Positions 35,101-49,100 of a DNA stretch of 64,000 nucleotides are shown here, one piece after another. The stretch's first letter is position 1. Each line of letters begins with the position of its first letter. The position numbers and the translations under genes are program-made. The notes below the pieces were generated by a model. It was not told the DNA's origin, did no database searches, and saw only the letters and a list, made by a program, of their open reading frames with translations. Origin of the DNA: Hyalella azteca (lineage: Eukaryota > Arthropoda > Malacostraca > Amphipoda > Hyalellidae); contig NW_025944160.1 in the NCBI RefSeq assembly GCF_000764305.2, positions 34,932 to 98,931 of the forward strand, written 5' to 3'.

Positions 35101-36145
35101 CATGGAGCTTGCAAGCTGCTAAAATGCTGCACTTCCAGCCCAGCCGAAGTTGACGTATAGTGCGACTGATTAACGCGCCCTAATACGGGGACTACTTAAA
35201 TTCCAGTTTATCAAATGATCATCAAATGATATGAAAGAGACAAATAAGAGAGACGGATGATCGTGAAGCAGCCTAGATTTCACGATTTTGAAGATGTTAC
35301 TGCAGCATATAGTGAAAAGAACGTGTGAATGGAAGCTCATTGTGCCCTTAATCTTATTGACGGCTTTTACAGCGACACCTTACAGAAGATATCTATTTTT
35401 ATATTGGATTTCAGGGCACTATGATTCAGGTAGGCAACTATTCTATCCACCACGACCCGCGGTACTGGGACGACCCCCACAAGTTCTACCCTGAACGATT
35501 CCTGGACGACAGCGCCACCAAGTACACTGCTCCAAACATCGGCTTCTTCGCCTTCGGTTCAGGTGAGGATTTGTAGCCTTCGAAATTAATTCTATAATAC
35601 AGGTGTGTAAAAACTTTCAAAATTCAGATTTGTTTACACTAGCGAGACGATGAATTCTACGTTTGATGATCGGGACAACTAGCCTGCAAAAGATTGGTTG
35701 GAATTGGATTCTGTGGTAACGCGTGCAAGTTTCATGACAAAAACTGCCGACTACACATTCATACATTCATGGAACCGATGAATCAGGTGTCCCAAAAAAT
35801 ATTTTCGTTGTTGCCGCTCTACAACTGAAATAATTCTAGAAGTTTTCTATTCAAGAAAAGTTTTACAACAACCTTTCGAAATTTCATTGATGTTCCCCAT
35901 TTGTTACTTTGGATCTTTAAATAATGAAATTATTTGAACTAAGCAAAGTGCATCCGCCAGGTCGACGTCCGTGCGCTGGGGAGCTGCTGGCCCGCATGGA
36001 GCTGTTCCTCTTCACTGCCGCCATCATCCAGCACTTCGACGTCATTCCTCCAAAGGGCGTGGTCCTCAGCCAAAAAGACATAGTGAATTTGGGAGGTCTT
36101 CGCACGCCGGCAGACAACAAGCTAATCTACAGACCAAGAAACTAA
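29122..36145 (+). CDS. Cytochrome P450 gene 3 (CYP2-clan-like), complete
   Basis: ER-anchored heme monooxygenase; substrate unknown. Exons: 29122-29206, 29440-29530, 29953-30086, 30440-30511, 31191-31337, 31550-31749, 32005-32125, 32353-32527, 34518-34635, 35415-35562, 35961-36145; 1476 nt, 491 aa. All introns are GT-AG and all phases agree. The anchor is WVEIVLLFVLVLVYAVL (residues 2-18), WQHDR is near 113-117, AGSDTV at 295-300, EALR at 352-355, PERF at 407-410, and the heme cysteine 435 lies in FGSGRRPCAG. It is slightly short for a microsomal P450, with a short proline hinge. No stop or frameshift was found. It is the intact partner of gene 2, and exon 11 with half of exon 10 is identical to gene 2. 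Confidence 0.94.
32828..32895 (+). repeat. Dispersed GGTGG repeat, copy 2
   Basis: Contains CACCGATGATAATAGGTGG and GTGGATTATATGCGGCGTAA. In intron 8 of gene 3, at the place matching copy 1 in gene 2. Confidence 0.5.
33943..34009 (+). repeat. tRNA-derived sequence, orthologue of 17322-17395
   Basis: A-box TGGCTCAACGGTAGAGG and B-box GGGCTCGATGCC. It was inserted before the unit duplicated. Confidence 0.45.
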
Positions 36146-37964
36146 CATTTCACAAACCTCTGCCAAACCCCACATGGTTAGGTACAGACATCGCGATAAT
36201 TGAATCGGCCGAGAAAAAAATTAGCATTTAAGAAAAAATTGACAACTCTATCGTCTCTGTATAAAGTTATACATTGTGTAAAACTGTGGTCGCAAATTTA
36301 ATATAGCGCGAATTTTTCCAGCTCCAATGAATAAATCTAGAAAATCGTATTGTAGAATATTTCTTTCAATACCACTCAATTACGCGCCATGCAGAGGCTC
36401 GTACTATATTAGTGGGCACTCGATACTGAGTGAATGAAACGTTCCAATTCAGAAGCTTATTGGCATCTAAATAAAGCATAATCGACGTAACGTTCAAAGT
36501 GAAAAATGTGGTAAGAGCCGCTTTAGTGTTGCTGTACGTGGAGACCTTGTTTGATTATGTTATTTTGAACAGGTTTCGATTACGTATTAATTTTATTAAA
36601 CATGTTTTGATTATTAATTAGATTTAACAGATTTTCTGCAGGTTTTTGCAGACAATGTGCGCGTTTTCAATGCGACGTTATGTGTGAGATAGTTTTATAA
36701 AAAATTGGAACCGTGTTGGGTACGGTCGGTAACTCTCGGTCGACAGAGCAACTATTGTTGCTCTGTCGGTAATTATGTTATCATGTTTGATTACACAAAG
36801 AATAGTTTTTATGTGGTGGAATATAGGTGTTCTAGCAAGAAACGTTCGTAAATTCTTCATGCGCTGTCTATTAAATTGTGTCTTGACCTCAGGAGGCTTT
36901 TATTCCCGTAAACAATTCACGTAAACCTGGTACTCCAAACAATGCTCCTCAAATTCATATAATGAGCTTATCTCTCCAATGTTCCTCAGTGAAAATGCAT
37001 AACGTAAATTTTTTAATAGAAGTATGCCACGCAAGCTTCTCACAAAACCGAAAAAAATGTAAATGTTGTTCGCATATTTTCTAATCCGAGGCACAGTACA
37101 AAAAATGCTAATACTTCTTTAAACTATTGTTACTTTGTATATAAGATGGTCAATGACTCGTCATAATCGGAAGGGAAGTTGATGAATGGTAGATGTTTAT
37201 TTAAGTTTGGTATCTTTAAGTTCATGACCAACTTCTGCGGCAATCTGACATAGAATTCAAGTCTGAGTTGCTAAGGTCTAAGGGTCTAAAACATATCCAT
37301 TGTCAGCAGATGCCTAGGTTGGGCTATCAATTGCCATGTATCTATTATTATATTTTATTTTTATTCTCAGTTGCGGTCTCAGCATACCCTAATTCTCAAA
37401 AAAGACTTATTGGTCACTTTTCGTAGTTGGCCAGAAATTTATTAAAATCCCCTTGCTTTTTTAATATTCCAAATAATAAAAAAATAATAATTTAAACAAA
37501 TTGAATCAGGCTGCATTTGCCAGTTGAAGAATCGTAACAGCTGTTTCTACAATTAATTTTGAAGTACAACCCTGCGTTGGCGGTTCAGTCATCAGTGTAT
37601 TGCGTGCACTTCCTGAGTGTGGTTGTGTAGGAATAAGCCCGCTCGTTGGCTCTTACTGATGTCTGTGACCCGTGCAGTGTTGTTGGAGACTGCGTTGTGT
37701 CGTGGCCTTGGATTGCACTTAGCCGCATTGAGATAGATTTGCTTATCATGCTACGTGCTGCATGCAAAAATCGTCATAAATGACGGACCGGCAATGGTGA
37801 ATTAAGAATTTAAGATTATATCCGCTCCTTGAAAATATGTCACCGATTTTATTTTCCCGATTGCAAGTTTTATAATTTATGAACCGCAACTAATATCACA
37901 TTGACTTTTTAAGTGAGCGTCTGCGGGATAGATTTTTTGTTAGTGAAAATCTTTCCAACTCTCA
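35455..37964 (+). repeat. 2510-bp block identical to 19523-22032 (copy B)
   Basis: See the partner block. Here it continues into flank (37965-38540) that is only moderately similar to 24390-24980, so the identity is sharply bounded. Confidence 0.92.
36330..36335 (+). promoter_or_regulatory. Candidate polyadenylation signal of gene 3
   Basis: AATAAA 185 nt after the stop, identical in context to gene 2. Confidence 0.5.
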
Positions 37965-38716
37965 ATCATCTCAAAACGAATTATTTTACGCATGATAATT
38001 CATCTTATTACGCATTCTCCGCAAAGAATCTTGTGTCATCATCAACATGTTTATCGCATATTGGGTAGATGCTGTGTTCACTTTCCTACAACGACGGAAA
38101 TTTTATTGAACTTAATCGATATCAGTAGTCTACTATTTAAAAAAATCATAAGTTCCCACTAATTTAACGATGAAAAATTGTTAAAAGGAATAAGGAAGAA
38201 TATTATCAATAAGTACAAACATTCATCATCGAACAACTACATGAACTGTACAGCCTTGGGCCTCTGAGTCGCTTCCTCGGATTGTTAAGAGTTAAGCAAA
38301 TAAGCAACCCAGAGCGAAGCTTGCACATACGTACATAGTATGAGCGTTCCTCTACGGTAATGCATCATGGATAACATGTCAAACTTTCCTCATACTTCAC
38401 ACCTGAACTAATAAAATAATGTCTGAAAATTTTAACAATGATTAAAACCAGCATATCATTACTTTGGCATAATAAACGCTGCTGAATATTAAAATTTCAG
38501 CAAGATATGGAATAACTCGGCATTTAAGCGTTAATATTGAAATTATGCTATCAATTTCTTTTAATTCATGTCACTTGCTCATATTTGAATAGTAAATCTT
38601 CATGAACCTAACAATGAAAATGGTCATCTCCTTACTTTGCTTTCTGTGCATGTTTCAAGGTCGCCAGCAGACAAAACAGCTACAACTGGCAACACTGCGT
38701 AGTGTTCGGCACCATG

Positions 38717-38838
38717 TAGTGATACAGTGTGCGATGTAGTGACGCAGTGTACGATGTAGTGACGCAGTGTACGATGTATAGTGACGCAGTGTACGATGTA
38801 GTGACGCAGTGTGCGATGTAGTGACGCAGTGTGCGATT
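38717..38838. repeat. 20-bp minisatellite, about six units
   Basis: The unit is TAGTGACGCAGTGTACGATG with few substitutions; one unit has two extra bases. It lies 1.3 kb upstream of gene 4. Confidence 0.92.
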
Positions 38839-40145
38839 TAGTAAAAGAGTTTTCTACAAGGCGGCACCATGCACTATTGAGAAGTGGCAAATTGAAAATC
38901 GCCATTGTAATATTATTAGATGCAATAACGTAATCGGAATAGCAACAGATATTGCCTTACAAAGACTACATGATCAAGGATACACACTTCAATCCATAAT
39001 CCAGGATAAATGTTGTGAATTATAACCGCACTGTGAATACGGGCCTCTTAAAGCTTTCTAACTTCACAGAACGCAACACAACGGAGGATGTAGTTTACCT
39101 TCTCGTCGTAACTTTCTCAAAAAATTATTTGACAAGCAAGATTCTATGTTCTGTCTCACATTTACATTCTACAAGGCAAGAAATTTCGTCGCGAGGTCGG
39201 TTAAGCGGGTTGACAGCCCTCGTTCACTCTTGTGAAAATGAATAACTTCTTCCACATTTCCGCACAACGGATAAGGTTCATGCCAGATGAATAGGTTGAT
39301 TATTAATTGAATTAAATAATCTTAAATTGCTTTATCCATATTTACACTTTTGTTCATATTCCTTTGCTGCGAACGCACTCCAAAAATCCAACTAGACCCA
39401 AGTATCAAAGCGATCATATCCGCCACGTAATCGTCCTGCAAAACCAATCATTGATGACGGATCAAGAGGAGGTAAAACTCCACTGTATAGTAACATTCAA
39501 TGTTCCATGTTTTAATCTCTAAACTTTCCTGAAAATATATAAACAATAAACCAATCAATAAAATGCAATAGATAGTTGACGGATAACTAAAAATGATAAG
39601 ATACATACAATGAATTTATTTTAAAATAGTAAACGAATTGAACCTATTCTCAATAGTTTATGAGCTTACACAAAACTTTCACACATCAACAGCCTGCACT
39701 AATAACACTGGACACGTACATCCGTCACGACTCCGCACCCCAAACAATAACTATACCTATAGCGTTCCTATCGAGCAGACGTGAACGATCGAATTATTCT
39801 GTCAAACGAAAAATCCCATAATTAAAAATTTATGTTGTCCAAAACCCTAACACTTTTCGTGCTTTATTACGCTAGATGACATTGTAGCCCGATGAAGTTA
39901 ATAGCGCCAGAGCGCCGCTCAAGCATCTCTTAAGGAGGCAGAAAGCACCTTACCTAAATTAAAAATTAGTAGAGTTAAAATATAGAATTTATGTGAGGTT
40001 TCGCAAGTTGAAAAATTATTAACTTCTCGAAAATACAGCGAAGGAAGCAAACTAATTGATAAGGAATTTTTCATTTCAGTTTATATCCTAATATTTTTAA
40101 AAGTTTATCTGATTTAATATTATTATCTGAAAATAAAACCTAGAG
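38839..40145. other. 5' flank of gene 4
   Basis: No homology to the flanks of genes 2 and 3 that I can see, and no gene. The sequence just before the start codon reads ACCTAG/AGATG, so a 5'-UTR acceptor is possible but weaker than in genes 2 and 3. Confidence 0.4.
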
Positions 40146-43100
40146 ATGTGGGTGGAGATTGTGTTGTTGTTTGTGTTAGTGTTGGTGTACGCGGTGCTGA
40201 GGGACAGGCGCCCCCGCAACTGCCCCCCTGGTAAGTCCATAAAATTTAAACTCAAATTGCGTTAAAATGCCATTTTCATGAAACTCCTCATATTTTGAGG
40301 CAAAAGTTATTATTTAAAGTAATTTTTATTGATTTCATGGTTATTGAATTAACTCGTTACATACAGCATCTGTGATGATTTATGATTATTAAATATGAAA
40401 AAATGATCATTTTCTCCCAGATATTTATTCCTTACGAATCTCACATTATGAAAATTCTGATACAGGTCCAGTGGAGATCCCATTTTTCGGACGACTTCCG
40501 ATTCTCGATGAAGAAAGTGGCGAACGTTTACGAAAAATCTACGGTGACATTGTCTCGTAAGTGTTGACCAATGTACTGCAATACACAAAAACTCAACATT
40601 AACCCAGAGATATACTCAATGAAATGATTGCACCACTCGAATAGGACTTTTCAATGACAGCGATGCACAATTCGTGCAGAAGTAAAAGTTGGGATTATAA
40701 ATCTGCCATAAAGATTATTTTCAACATCCACCTAATCTCGGACTTGACCGTTGTCAAACTGCATAATTTTACAACGTTATTAAGTGTACAGACTTCGGAT
40801 TCGATTGTAACTTTGGAATCTGTCAAGAGTTAGATTGATTTCGTAGAAGCTGCTGATAATTTTTTATCATTTATTTCTTGCTGGGATAAGAATAGATTTC
40901 TTGCAATTACATATATGCCTTGAAACGTTTGTTAAAAGTTGAAATTGCCAAAGATATGAGAGAGACCCTGCAAATGTTGCAAAGACATTAGGTTATAACA
41001 TGTTACCGAATATTTCAGGCATCGCACAGGGTCCATTCGCAAGGTTTACCTCTTCGATTACGAAACTGCTAAGGAGGCCATGGCGAAAGTTGAGTTCTCC
41101 AACCGCCCCGACTTCTTCTCAGCCTTCAGCGTGGACGATCAAAAAGTTGGAGGTGAAAGCCAAGTGCTGTCCTTGAGTCTTTCACCATAACCATAAAATA
41201 CATTGTGATTCGTTTATTTCGGCCCTACTGTAGTCGAAAAAATTTTAATCGGTACCACCACTTAATTTTTGATGAGAGATAATTTAGTTTAGAGAAAATA
41301 TCAGAAATTTGTTAAGATTTTTTTAATATTATGCATAGAGAATTCTCCTGTTGACGAGCATTTATCGGCGTAAACGAAAGTTCACTTGTCATTGAGGATG
41401 ACGGTGTTAAAGTGCTTTTGCTTTACGAGTGTGCGTGGCAGTGTGGCCGAGTGACAAAATTAAGAGCATCCGAATTGTAGCAATGAGTTACCTATATTAT
41501 TCCAGCTGCCTATTTCAGTTCTGGTCAAAATCGGCGAAGTGGCCGAATGGTTGAGAAAAGTGAGATTGAAGGTTTGGATTCAAAGCCAAGCAATAATTCT
41601 GCTATGTCACGAATCGGCGATAAGTCTTATTCAACCTAATGACCGTCGATACGACTATTACGAATACGATAAGTATCTGAATTGAAAGCAGAGACGTTGA
41701 AAGAAGCTAAATCTTCTTCAGGTTTGCTCAGCAGCAACGGCGCCCACTGGCAACACGACCGCCGCTTTGTGCTCCGCAACCTAAGAAACCTCGGTGGGCT
41801 CTACGTGAATGAACAATTTTTGATACATGAGACCTTTAACGAATCTTCTCATTTTCAATGATCCATTTCAGTACAATTTTCCATCGTCAAATTCGTGCTC
41901 GAATAACTAACTTGAAGAATGCTGGAATCGATTGGATTTTAACGTCGCTTACGACAATAAAAACGAAAGAATTCTCGGGAAATGACTTTTTATTTCTGAC
42001 ACGCAAAGTTTCCAGACGCAAAGTTTCCTTATTTCTGACACGCAAAGTTTACCTGTAACTTTGCGAACTCTTAGGAACTGTTCCTTTGTGTGGAAAGTCG
42101 ATCTTCATCCGTGAACTGCCAGAAAAAAATATCGTACTTGCGTGAAATCGTGCAATCCCACATGCCGAGGTTCATTTGAGCCGAGAATTCCCTCTCCTAT
42201 TTATGGTTTTTCTTGGCTAAGAGCCTGATTACAATGGATCATTGCTTTTGGGGTATTATCTTACAGTAAAAATCAACTCAGTTGTCTAGTTCCTTGACTG
42301 ACCAACCTTGAGAAGATAAGTCAACTTTAGATAACATGTTATTTAGATCGAAAAGAATTTTGTGTCACTCTGCGTTATTGCGACTTACCTTAAACAAAAA
42401 CTTTCAGGTATGGGCAAGAGTTACCTGGAGGAAGCCATCAACATCGAAGCCAAGGCGCTGGTGGAAGACCTCAAGAAGTACGGCGGTGAAGCCATCAACT
42501 ACCCCGACAGCTTCAGGACTGTGGCGCTCAACATCATCTGGCAGATGGTGGCCAGTGAGTATTTAACTTCGAATAACCTATAAATTCAATAATATGGACG
42601 CAAAAAATTATGTTCCACAGAAGTCCAATTAACTTAGAAACAGTTCACTGTCACCGCTGAAATTTAAAAGCTCCATTTAAAATTTAATTTCCAATATTTT
42701 TTTCAAATCAAAATTAAAAAACGTATCGACTTCAGCCGATTCTCGCAATTGTTATTGTTAATTTTTTGCGTAATCATTCCGGCGAAAGAAATGACATCAA
42801 CTTAAAGGACGATGTAAGCGAATCCGCTTCCTATCAAAAAAAAATTGTGTTCTATTGCAGGCACTCGGTACGATCTGCGTTCTGACGAAGTCAAAGCCAT
42901 TTACAGCATCACCAAGGACTTTCAGAAGAACTTTTCACCACTTACATTTTTACCCATGTTCATTCCTGCTTTGAATCATTTGCCAAAGTCAGTCAAGAAT
43001 CTCATTTTCATGGAGGACCAACTCGAGAGATGCATAGAGGAAATTGAAAAAGTCGTGAATGTAAGTTGATTTGCTCTGTGAATTTTGATTGTCTTTCTTT

Positions 43101-46100
43101 TGTCTGATGCAATAATGAAACGACCTCTCATCTTCCATATACAACCGTACGTAATAGTTAATCAATGAATAACCTATCACCACTAAAAGGGAGCCGTGGA
43201 CAAGCACCTGGAGGACTATGACCCCGACAACCCCCGGGACCTCATAGACGAGTACATCAAAGACATGAAGGAGAACGAAGGAGACGACAACTCCCTCTTC
43301 AGAAGAGGAGGTATGTGAGCTAAACTTTACCAGAATGGCATCAGTTGATATCATGTAGGTGGTTATCATCTTGTTCGTGTTTTCAATTAGCCATGTCGTG
43401 AATGGACTAGTCGGGATCGGTGATTATTACATATGAGAAACTCCCTTCAGGAAATTCTATAATTGGAATATATCTCCTGCAACATACAGTGGGTGTAAAA
43501 AGTATCCGACACAAAGGAAAAACTCTATTTATTTGAATCTTATTCAACTTAATAACATAAACAAACAATATTCTAATATGAATTTACATGGGAAATAAAA
43601 AGGTCATATCAAAACAACAATATTACTGAATTTAGAATGTGATAATTGCAATTTTATATAAGTCAAAATTTAAAAAGTATCCAACACATCGTAAAGAAAA
43701 AATAATTTTATTCGCCAATAATTTCTCATCCATTATATACGGGAGAATATTCTAGAACCAGAATACGTTGGAAAATTCTCGAATGCAAAAGAACGTCATA
43801 AATATTTTTCTAACTGCAGTTATTCATTACTTGCATGGCAACGTCATTATAACTTGACCAAAGTTTCACGCTGTACAACCGAGCCTAAAAATGCTAAATT
43901 GTCTGAATCAACTCGAAATCAATTATTCAGCTACACAGAGATGGTTTGCGATATATAAAAATTTCAGCTGTGTCAAATATCCAAATTTCGACAGTTGGTG
44001 ATACTGTTCGGAGGTGGAAATCATTCCAGTTTTCGACTAGTGTGCCTCGTTCAGGGCGTCCTACAAAAATTTTTGACCGAACAGCTGAGAGTTTAGTTCG
44101 AAAAGTACAGAATAATACTCCACTGACTCGCTCGGAACTGCGAAAAAATTGCTATCAAGTGGGATAAATGTTTGCAAGAATACAATTTCTCTTTTTTCGA
44201 AAGAGAGGATTCCACTATTGGTCACCAAGAAAAAAAACCTCTCTTGAAGGAAATTCATGCAAAGAATCGCCGGAGCTTTGTTAAAGAACACGTGCGTGTT
44301 CTTTAACAAAGATTTGGTTCAAGCTTTTGTTTAAAGCAAAGTTCTTCAAGCTTTTGGGATAAAATATTATGGTCAGATGAGACCAAATTGTGTTTTTTGA
44401 TCGGAACTGTGTCAGTCATGATCAGAGATAGAAGAACTCTGCGTTTCACCCGAAGAATACCGTCCCAACAGTAAAGTTTGGAGGTGGCAGCATAATGCTT
44501 TGGAGTTGTTTCTCTTCTGCCGGCCCTAGGGGATTGGTAATCATAGAACGAAGGATGAACTCAGAAATGTATCGGGGCATTCTTGAGAGATGTCTCGTGA
44601 AGTCAGCCGAAAAATTTCACTTGCCTCGAGGTTGGATATTCCAACAAAACCATGACCCTGAGCACACTGATAGGGCAACTCTTGCATGGTTTCAGGAGGA
44701 CATTGAGTTATTGGAATGGCCAAGCCAAACACCTGACCTCAATCGGAGTGAAAATCTGTGGCAAGAATTTGAATTGAGAGTTCAGGAGAGAGATTCAAGA
44801 AATCTTATCCAATTCAAATATGCAAAGAAGACTGGGCTAAAATTCCTATCAGCATATGTTCTAATCTTGTGAACAAGTATTCCAATCGGTTAGCAGTTTT
44901 GGCTGCTCAAGACACCATGACGAAGTATTGAGCAAATTTGTTTCCTATGTGTTGGATACTTTTTGAACCTCAACTTTTACGAAATTGCAATTATCACGTC
45001 AACATTTAATGAAATTGTAGTATTGATTTAATATTTGTTTTTCCCATATAAATTTACATTAGAAATAGTGTTTATTCATGTTATTTTGTCGAATAAGGTT
45101 TAATTAAATGAACTTTCTCCCTTGGGTCGGATACTTTTTGCACCCACTGGATGAAAACTCTCCATCTCAATCGACAATCTATCATGGAATTTTTCTAATT
45201 TCAGCGCTGAACCAAATTGTTAACGACCTCTTCTTCGCGGGCTCGGACACGGTGAACCACATGCTGAAGTGGGTGGCCTACCTGCTCGCCCGGTATCCAG
45301 AGTACGCAACGAGGATGCAGCAGCAAATAGACGCTGTCGTGTCCGGGGACCGCATGGTGTCGCTCGATGACAAACCGAGGTATCTTTTTCAACTTTTTTG
45401 CAAGCAATGGTGTTGTACTACCTATTTATTTCGTAACATAACACGTTTTAGAGGTAACGTGGTTAAGCATGGTCCAATAATATAACTCATGCACAAGTTT
45501 GTACACGTGTTATTATTCGTCGAGGTACTATTCTGAAACACTAAGTCTAAAATAATTGAAATTATGTTTGACAATTAGAAGGCGAAACAATCACTTGGTT
45601 TTTATATCAGAGAAATTTCGTATTCAAATTAGCTGAATTCCAATGTTAAAAGTCATCGAACAAAAGTACCAATAATACTTTGCAATTCCCATCAAGCTTG
45701 CCTTTGGTTGAGGCATTCACGGTCGAAGCTTTGCGGTACTCATCCATGGTGGTGTACAACGTTGAAAGGACAGCCACCCGTGATACAAACTTCAAAGGAT
45801 ACTTCATCCCCAAGGTGAATTTAGGTCAACTAATTTAACGAAGGCTTACAAAACTAATATATTGTATACTTCGCTATAAGATGACAAAATATAATCAGTC
45901 ACAAGATCGGTGTGGTAAGAATACATTGCAATGTTTAAGCAATATTTCTTATAAATATACTAAAATCGCTTTAATCTTGATTCGATAAAATGCACAGCGA
46001 AGTAAGGAAGACGACGAAACGAAGCAACATATATTTAATGGCAACGATTTGGAGCCCAGCTTCATAATCAGTTCGAAATTTCAAATAGGTCATCAAAATA

Positions 46101-49100
46101 TTTTAGAAAAACTAAATTCACACAGGGAACATTTAAGGTGGTGCTTGAGAGCCGCGAGGTCCCGGACAGGTTCCTAAGCAGTTCTTCACTAATTAGGGTG
46201 AACTTTACTCCACTCGTAAATGAGATGACGATCTGAAATTTTCCATACTTATCTAGGTATTTATTTACAATCCGTGTAAAGGAACAAAAAATATGTAAGC
46301 TTTGTATAACACCAGTTATGATAGATGATAATTTTGTACCTCGATGTTAATTAAACCGGGGTCTTATCGAAATATTTGAGACGTTAACGTGTAGTACTAT
46401 TTATTCTCTATCTGATGTTACTAAATACATGTCAGAATCAACATCCATTTTGTAAATATTCACAACCAAAAAATGTTTGCATCACTGCTAAACGGGACTT
46501 TTCACATTTTCATTGGATGCTCGCGCTGAGCAGGTTGAAAGTGTCGTACGCTCATAAACCTCAGGCTTGAAGTGGCTACCCTTGTCTACCCCCATAGAGG
46601 GTAGAGGGGAAGACATCCTCTACCCCACCTCGCATGGAGGTAGACAGGCTGCACTGCCTACCCTCCCACCCTCCCGTGTTCCCTCCTACGGCCTTGTGTT
46701 AAAGGGCTAGCGCGTTTAAATTACAACACTCCATTGTTAGTTCGCTGGCGAGAACCCTTGTGACAACATGCGATTCTCTCGTAAGCAAACGAAAAGCCCA
46801 AGACTGTGTCTTTCAGCATACCGAATCAATAGGGGATTACAGTTAAAAAGATGGAGGTAAGATTTATCACATTTTATTGCTTATTATGAAAATATCAAGA
46901 TAACAACATAAGTGAGTAATACATAAAATGACAGTTTAAAATTAATTTATCTCTTTAAGTTTCCTGCCATTATCATGTTGATGGTAAATATTAATGCTTG
47001 CGATTATGTAATACCGATTTACAAGTCTTGGTTCAATATTGTATCAATGTTGTTCTTTGCTCCGCAGGAAACAACAAAATCAAGTTGAAAAGGATGTCAA
47101 GTTGAAAAGGAGGCAAGTAGTTGAAAGGCAAGGAAAAGGAGTTGAAAAGAAGACAAGGCCGAGCTTTCGGTTATAAGAGCAACGCTTTCGCTACCGTGTC
47201 AGATGAAGCTAAAAGTAACTTTATTCAAACTTTGTCCCTGAATGAACATCAAATTCAGACCCTTGAGTGTTCAACAATTCAAGAAAGTAATTGTTCATCA
47301 TGGCATAATGAACGTAGAAAAAGATTAACCGCTTCGAATTTCGGGACTGTATGCAAATTGAGAAAAACAACAAGCAAGCAGTTGGTCGCCCACAGAATAA
47401 TGAATGGCTTGAGTGACACGATTCATGCCATAGTGTGGGGGCGGGAGCGGGAAACTTCAGCGTTAGAAGGCTTACAAAAAAAATTTGGCATCTCAGTGAA
47501 AAGAAGGGTCATTGTGTATTCAGTCGAGCGAGCCTCGACCATATGAGAACAAAGAGCCTAACAATTTTAACCTTCCCTCCCTCCCCCTCTCAAAAACCCC
47601 TACTGCGGTTACCAACTTCCCTCTTCTGTCTCCATCTCCAAGGAGACGGACACTTCGCTTTTGTTATGTAAGCGCCGGCGCTTATCGCTGTCTCTGTAAG
47701 TAAACTTTTAGTCTCTGTACAGTCTGAATTACTGTCTCTGTAGATTGATAAATCTTGATTAACAGTAAAAGTTAACATTTCGTCGCATTTCTGTTACCTT
47801 CCCTCGACGTATCTATATAAAGAGAAAATAATTAATAGTCTAGTGACAATATGTTTTTCGTTCAGAAATTTGCACTCTATGAATTAAATATCATCGAAAT
47901 TATTTAGGTATTGAATGTGATGTATTTATATGATGAAGATGAGCATGTAACTGCGCGAAAACAGCCAGCCTATTTGGCTTGAAGTCTAAGCTCATATTAC
48001 AGTGAAAGACATCGGTATTTCTTTGACGATGTGGCGAGAGTAGGGGTGTCAGACATGAGTGTGTGAAACCCTCACAAATTCCCCCGCGCATCTATCCCCT
48101 CTAACAATCCTCACTGCGGTGCCACAATCTCCCTTTCTTTCTCCATGCCCATGCTACAAACATCGAAGCCAGTGTGGCTCTATCGTTACGAGCTAACTAT
48201 TGGTCTGAATTGGTCTATGCACATGCAAGTTGTATTCTGTTAATATAATTTGTTCACTTTATTTATCACAAGTTAAGTAAAATATGTTATTCAGTTGAAA
48301 GAATGGGTATCAAAGCCTAAATTATTTTTTGCCATGATAAATTTTACAATAATCACGTCCTTGCTTGAACCGGAAAAATTAAATAAATAACATAGAAAAA
48401 GATTTAAAATGACGGCACATCATTATAAAATGACGGCACTGTTGTGAGCTTGTACTGTGGTCCAGCCCTACACGGCCTGAGCAAGCACGCATTCTTACGG
48501 CATCTCGTCGGCCAGACGTAAGATAACCAGCCCTCACGCGTCTCGGCAGCAAACTCGAGCAAGCTCGCTGTGGAGTTCGGGCGGCTTTGAATACAAACCT
48601 TAAACCTCAGGCCACCACAGTAACGGAGTGAAAAATATTAGATTTCGATTGCTTGAGTCAAGATCAAATATATTTTCAATTAATTTAATTATCGAGATCA
48701 AATATTTATATTATTTATCGAGATCAAATATTTTAATTAATTTAAATGTAAAGTAATAGCACAAAAATTTGTCAAACCAAAAATTGCAATAGTACAAAAA
48801 TTGCAGAATTTAACATAATCAAATAGCGCGATTGAAATTTACATCATTGAAATGAAAGCCCCAATTTGCAAACAGAAGACAATGCAATGCCGGTACATCT
48901 AAGGAAATAGTAGTAGATAGGATGCATGGAGTGCCAGCGATTCAGATATGAAGATATTTTGCACGGGAGGTAAAAATTTAACATCGCCAGCAAGGCGGAA
49001 GATCTCAATTTTATAAAATGCACCGATGGTAATTAGGTGGCGATGGTAGATTATAGGTGGCGTAACGATGGGTGGCAACATCTGTAAAAAATCAAGCGCC

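Larger units (their letters stand above)
27447..38540 (+). repeat. Segmental duplication, copy B (contains gene 3)
   Basis: Colinear with 6540-24980. It lacks the Tc1 element, the large intron 8 insertion, the foldback and the 3' tandem copy, so it is closer to the ancestral layout. Boundaries are approximate. Confidence 0.85.

Noticed and set aside
38624..38905. 93-codon minus-strand frame with repeated HRTLRHYIVHCVT
   Set aside because: It is a translation of the 20-bp minisatellite, not a gene.
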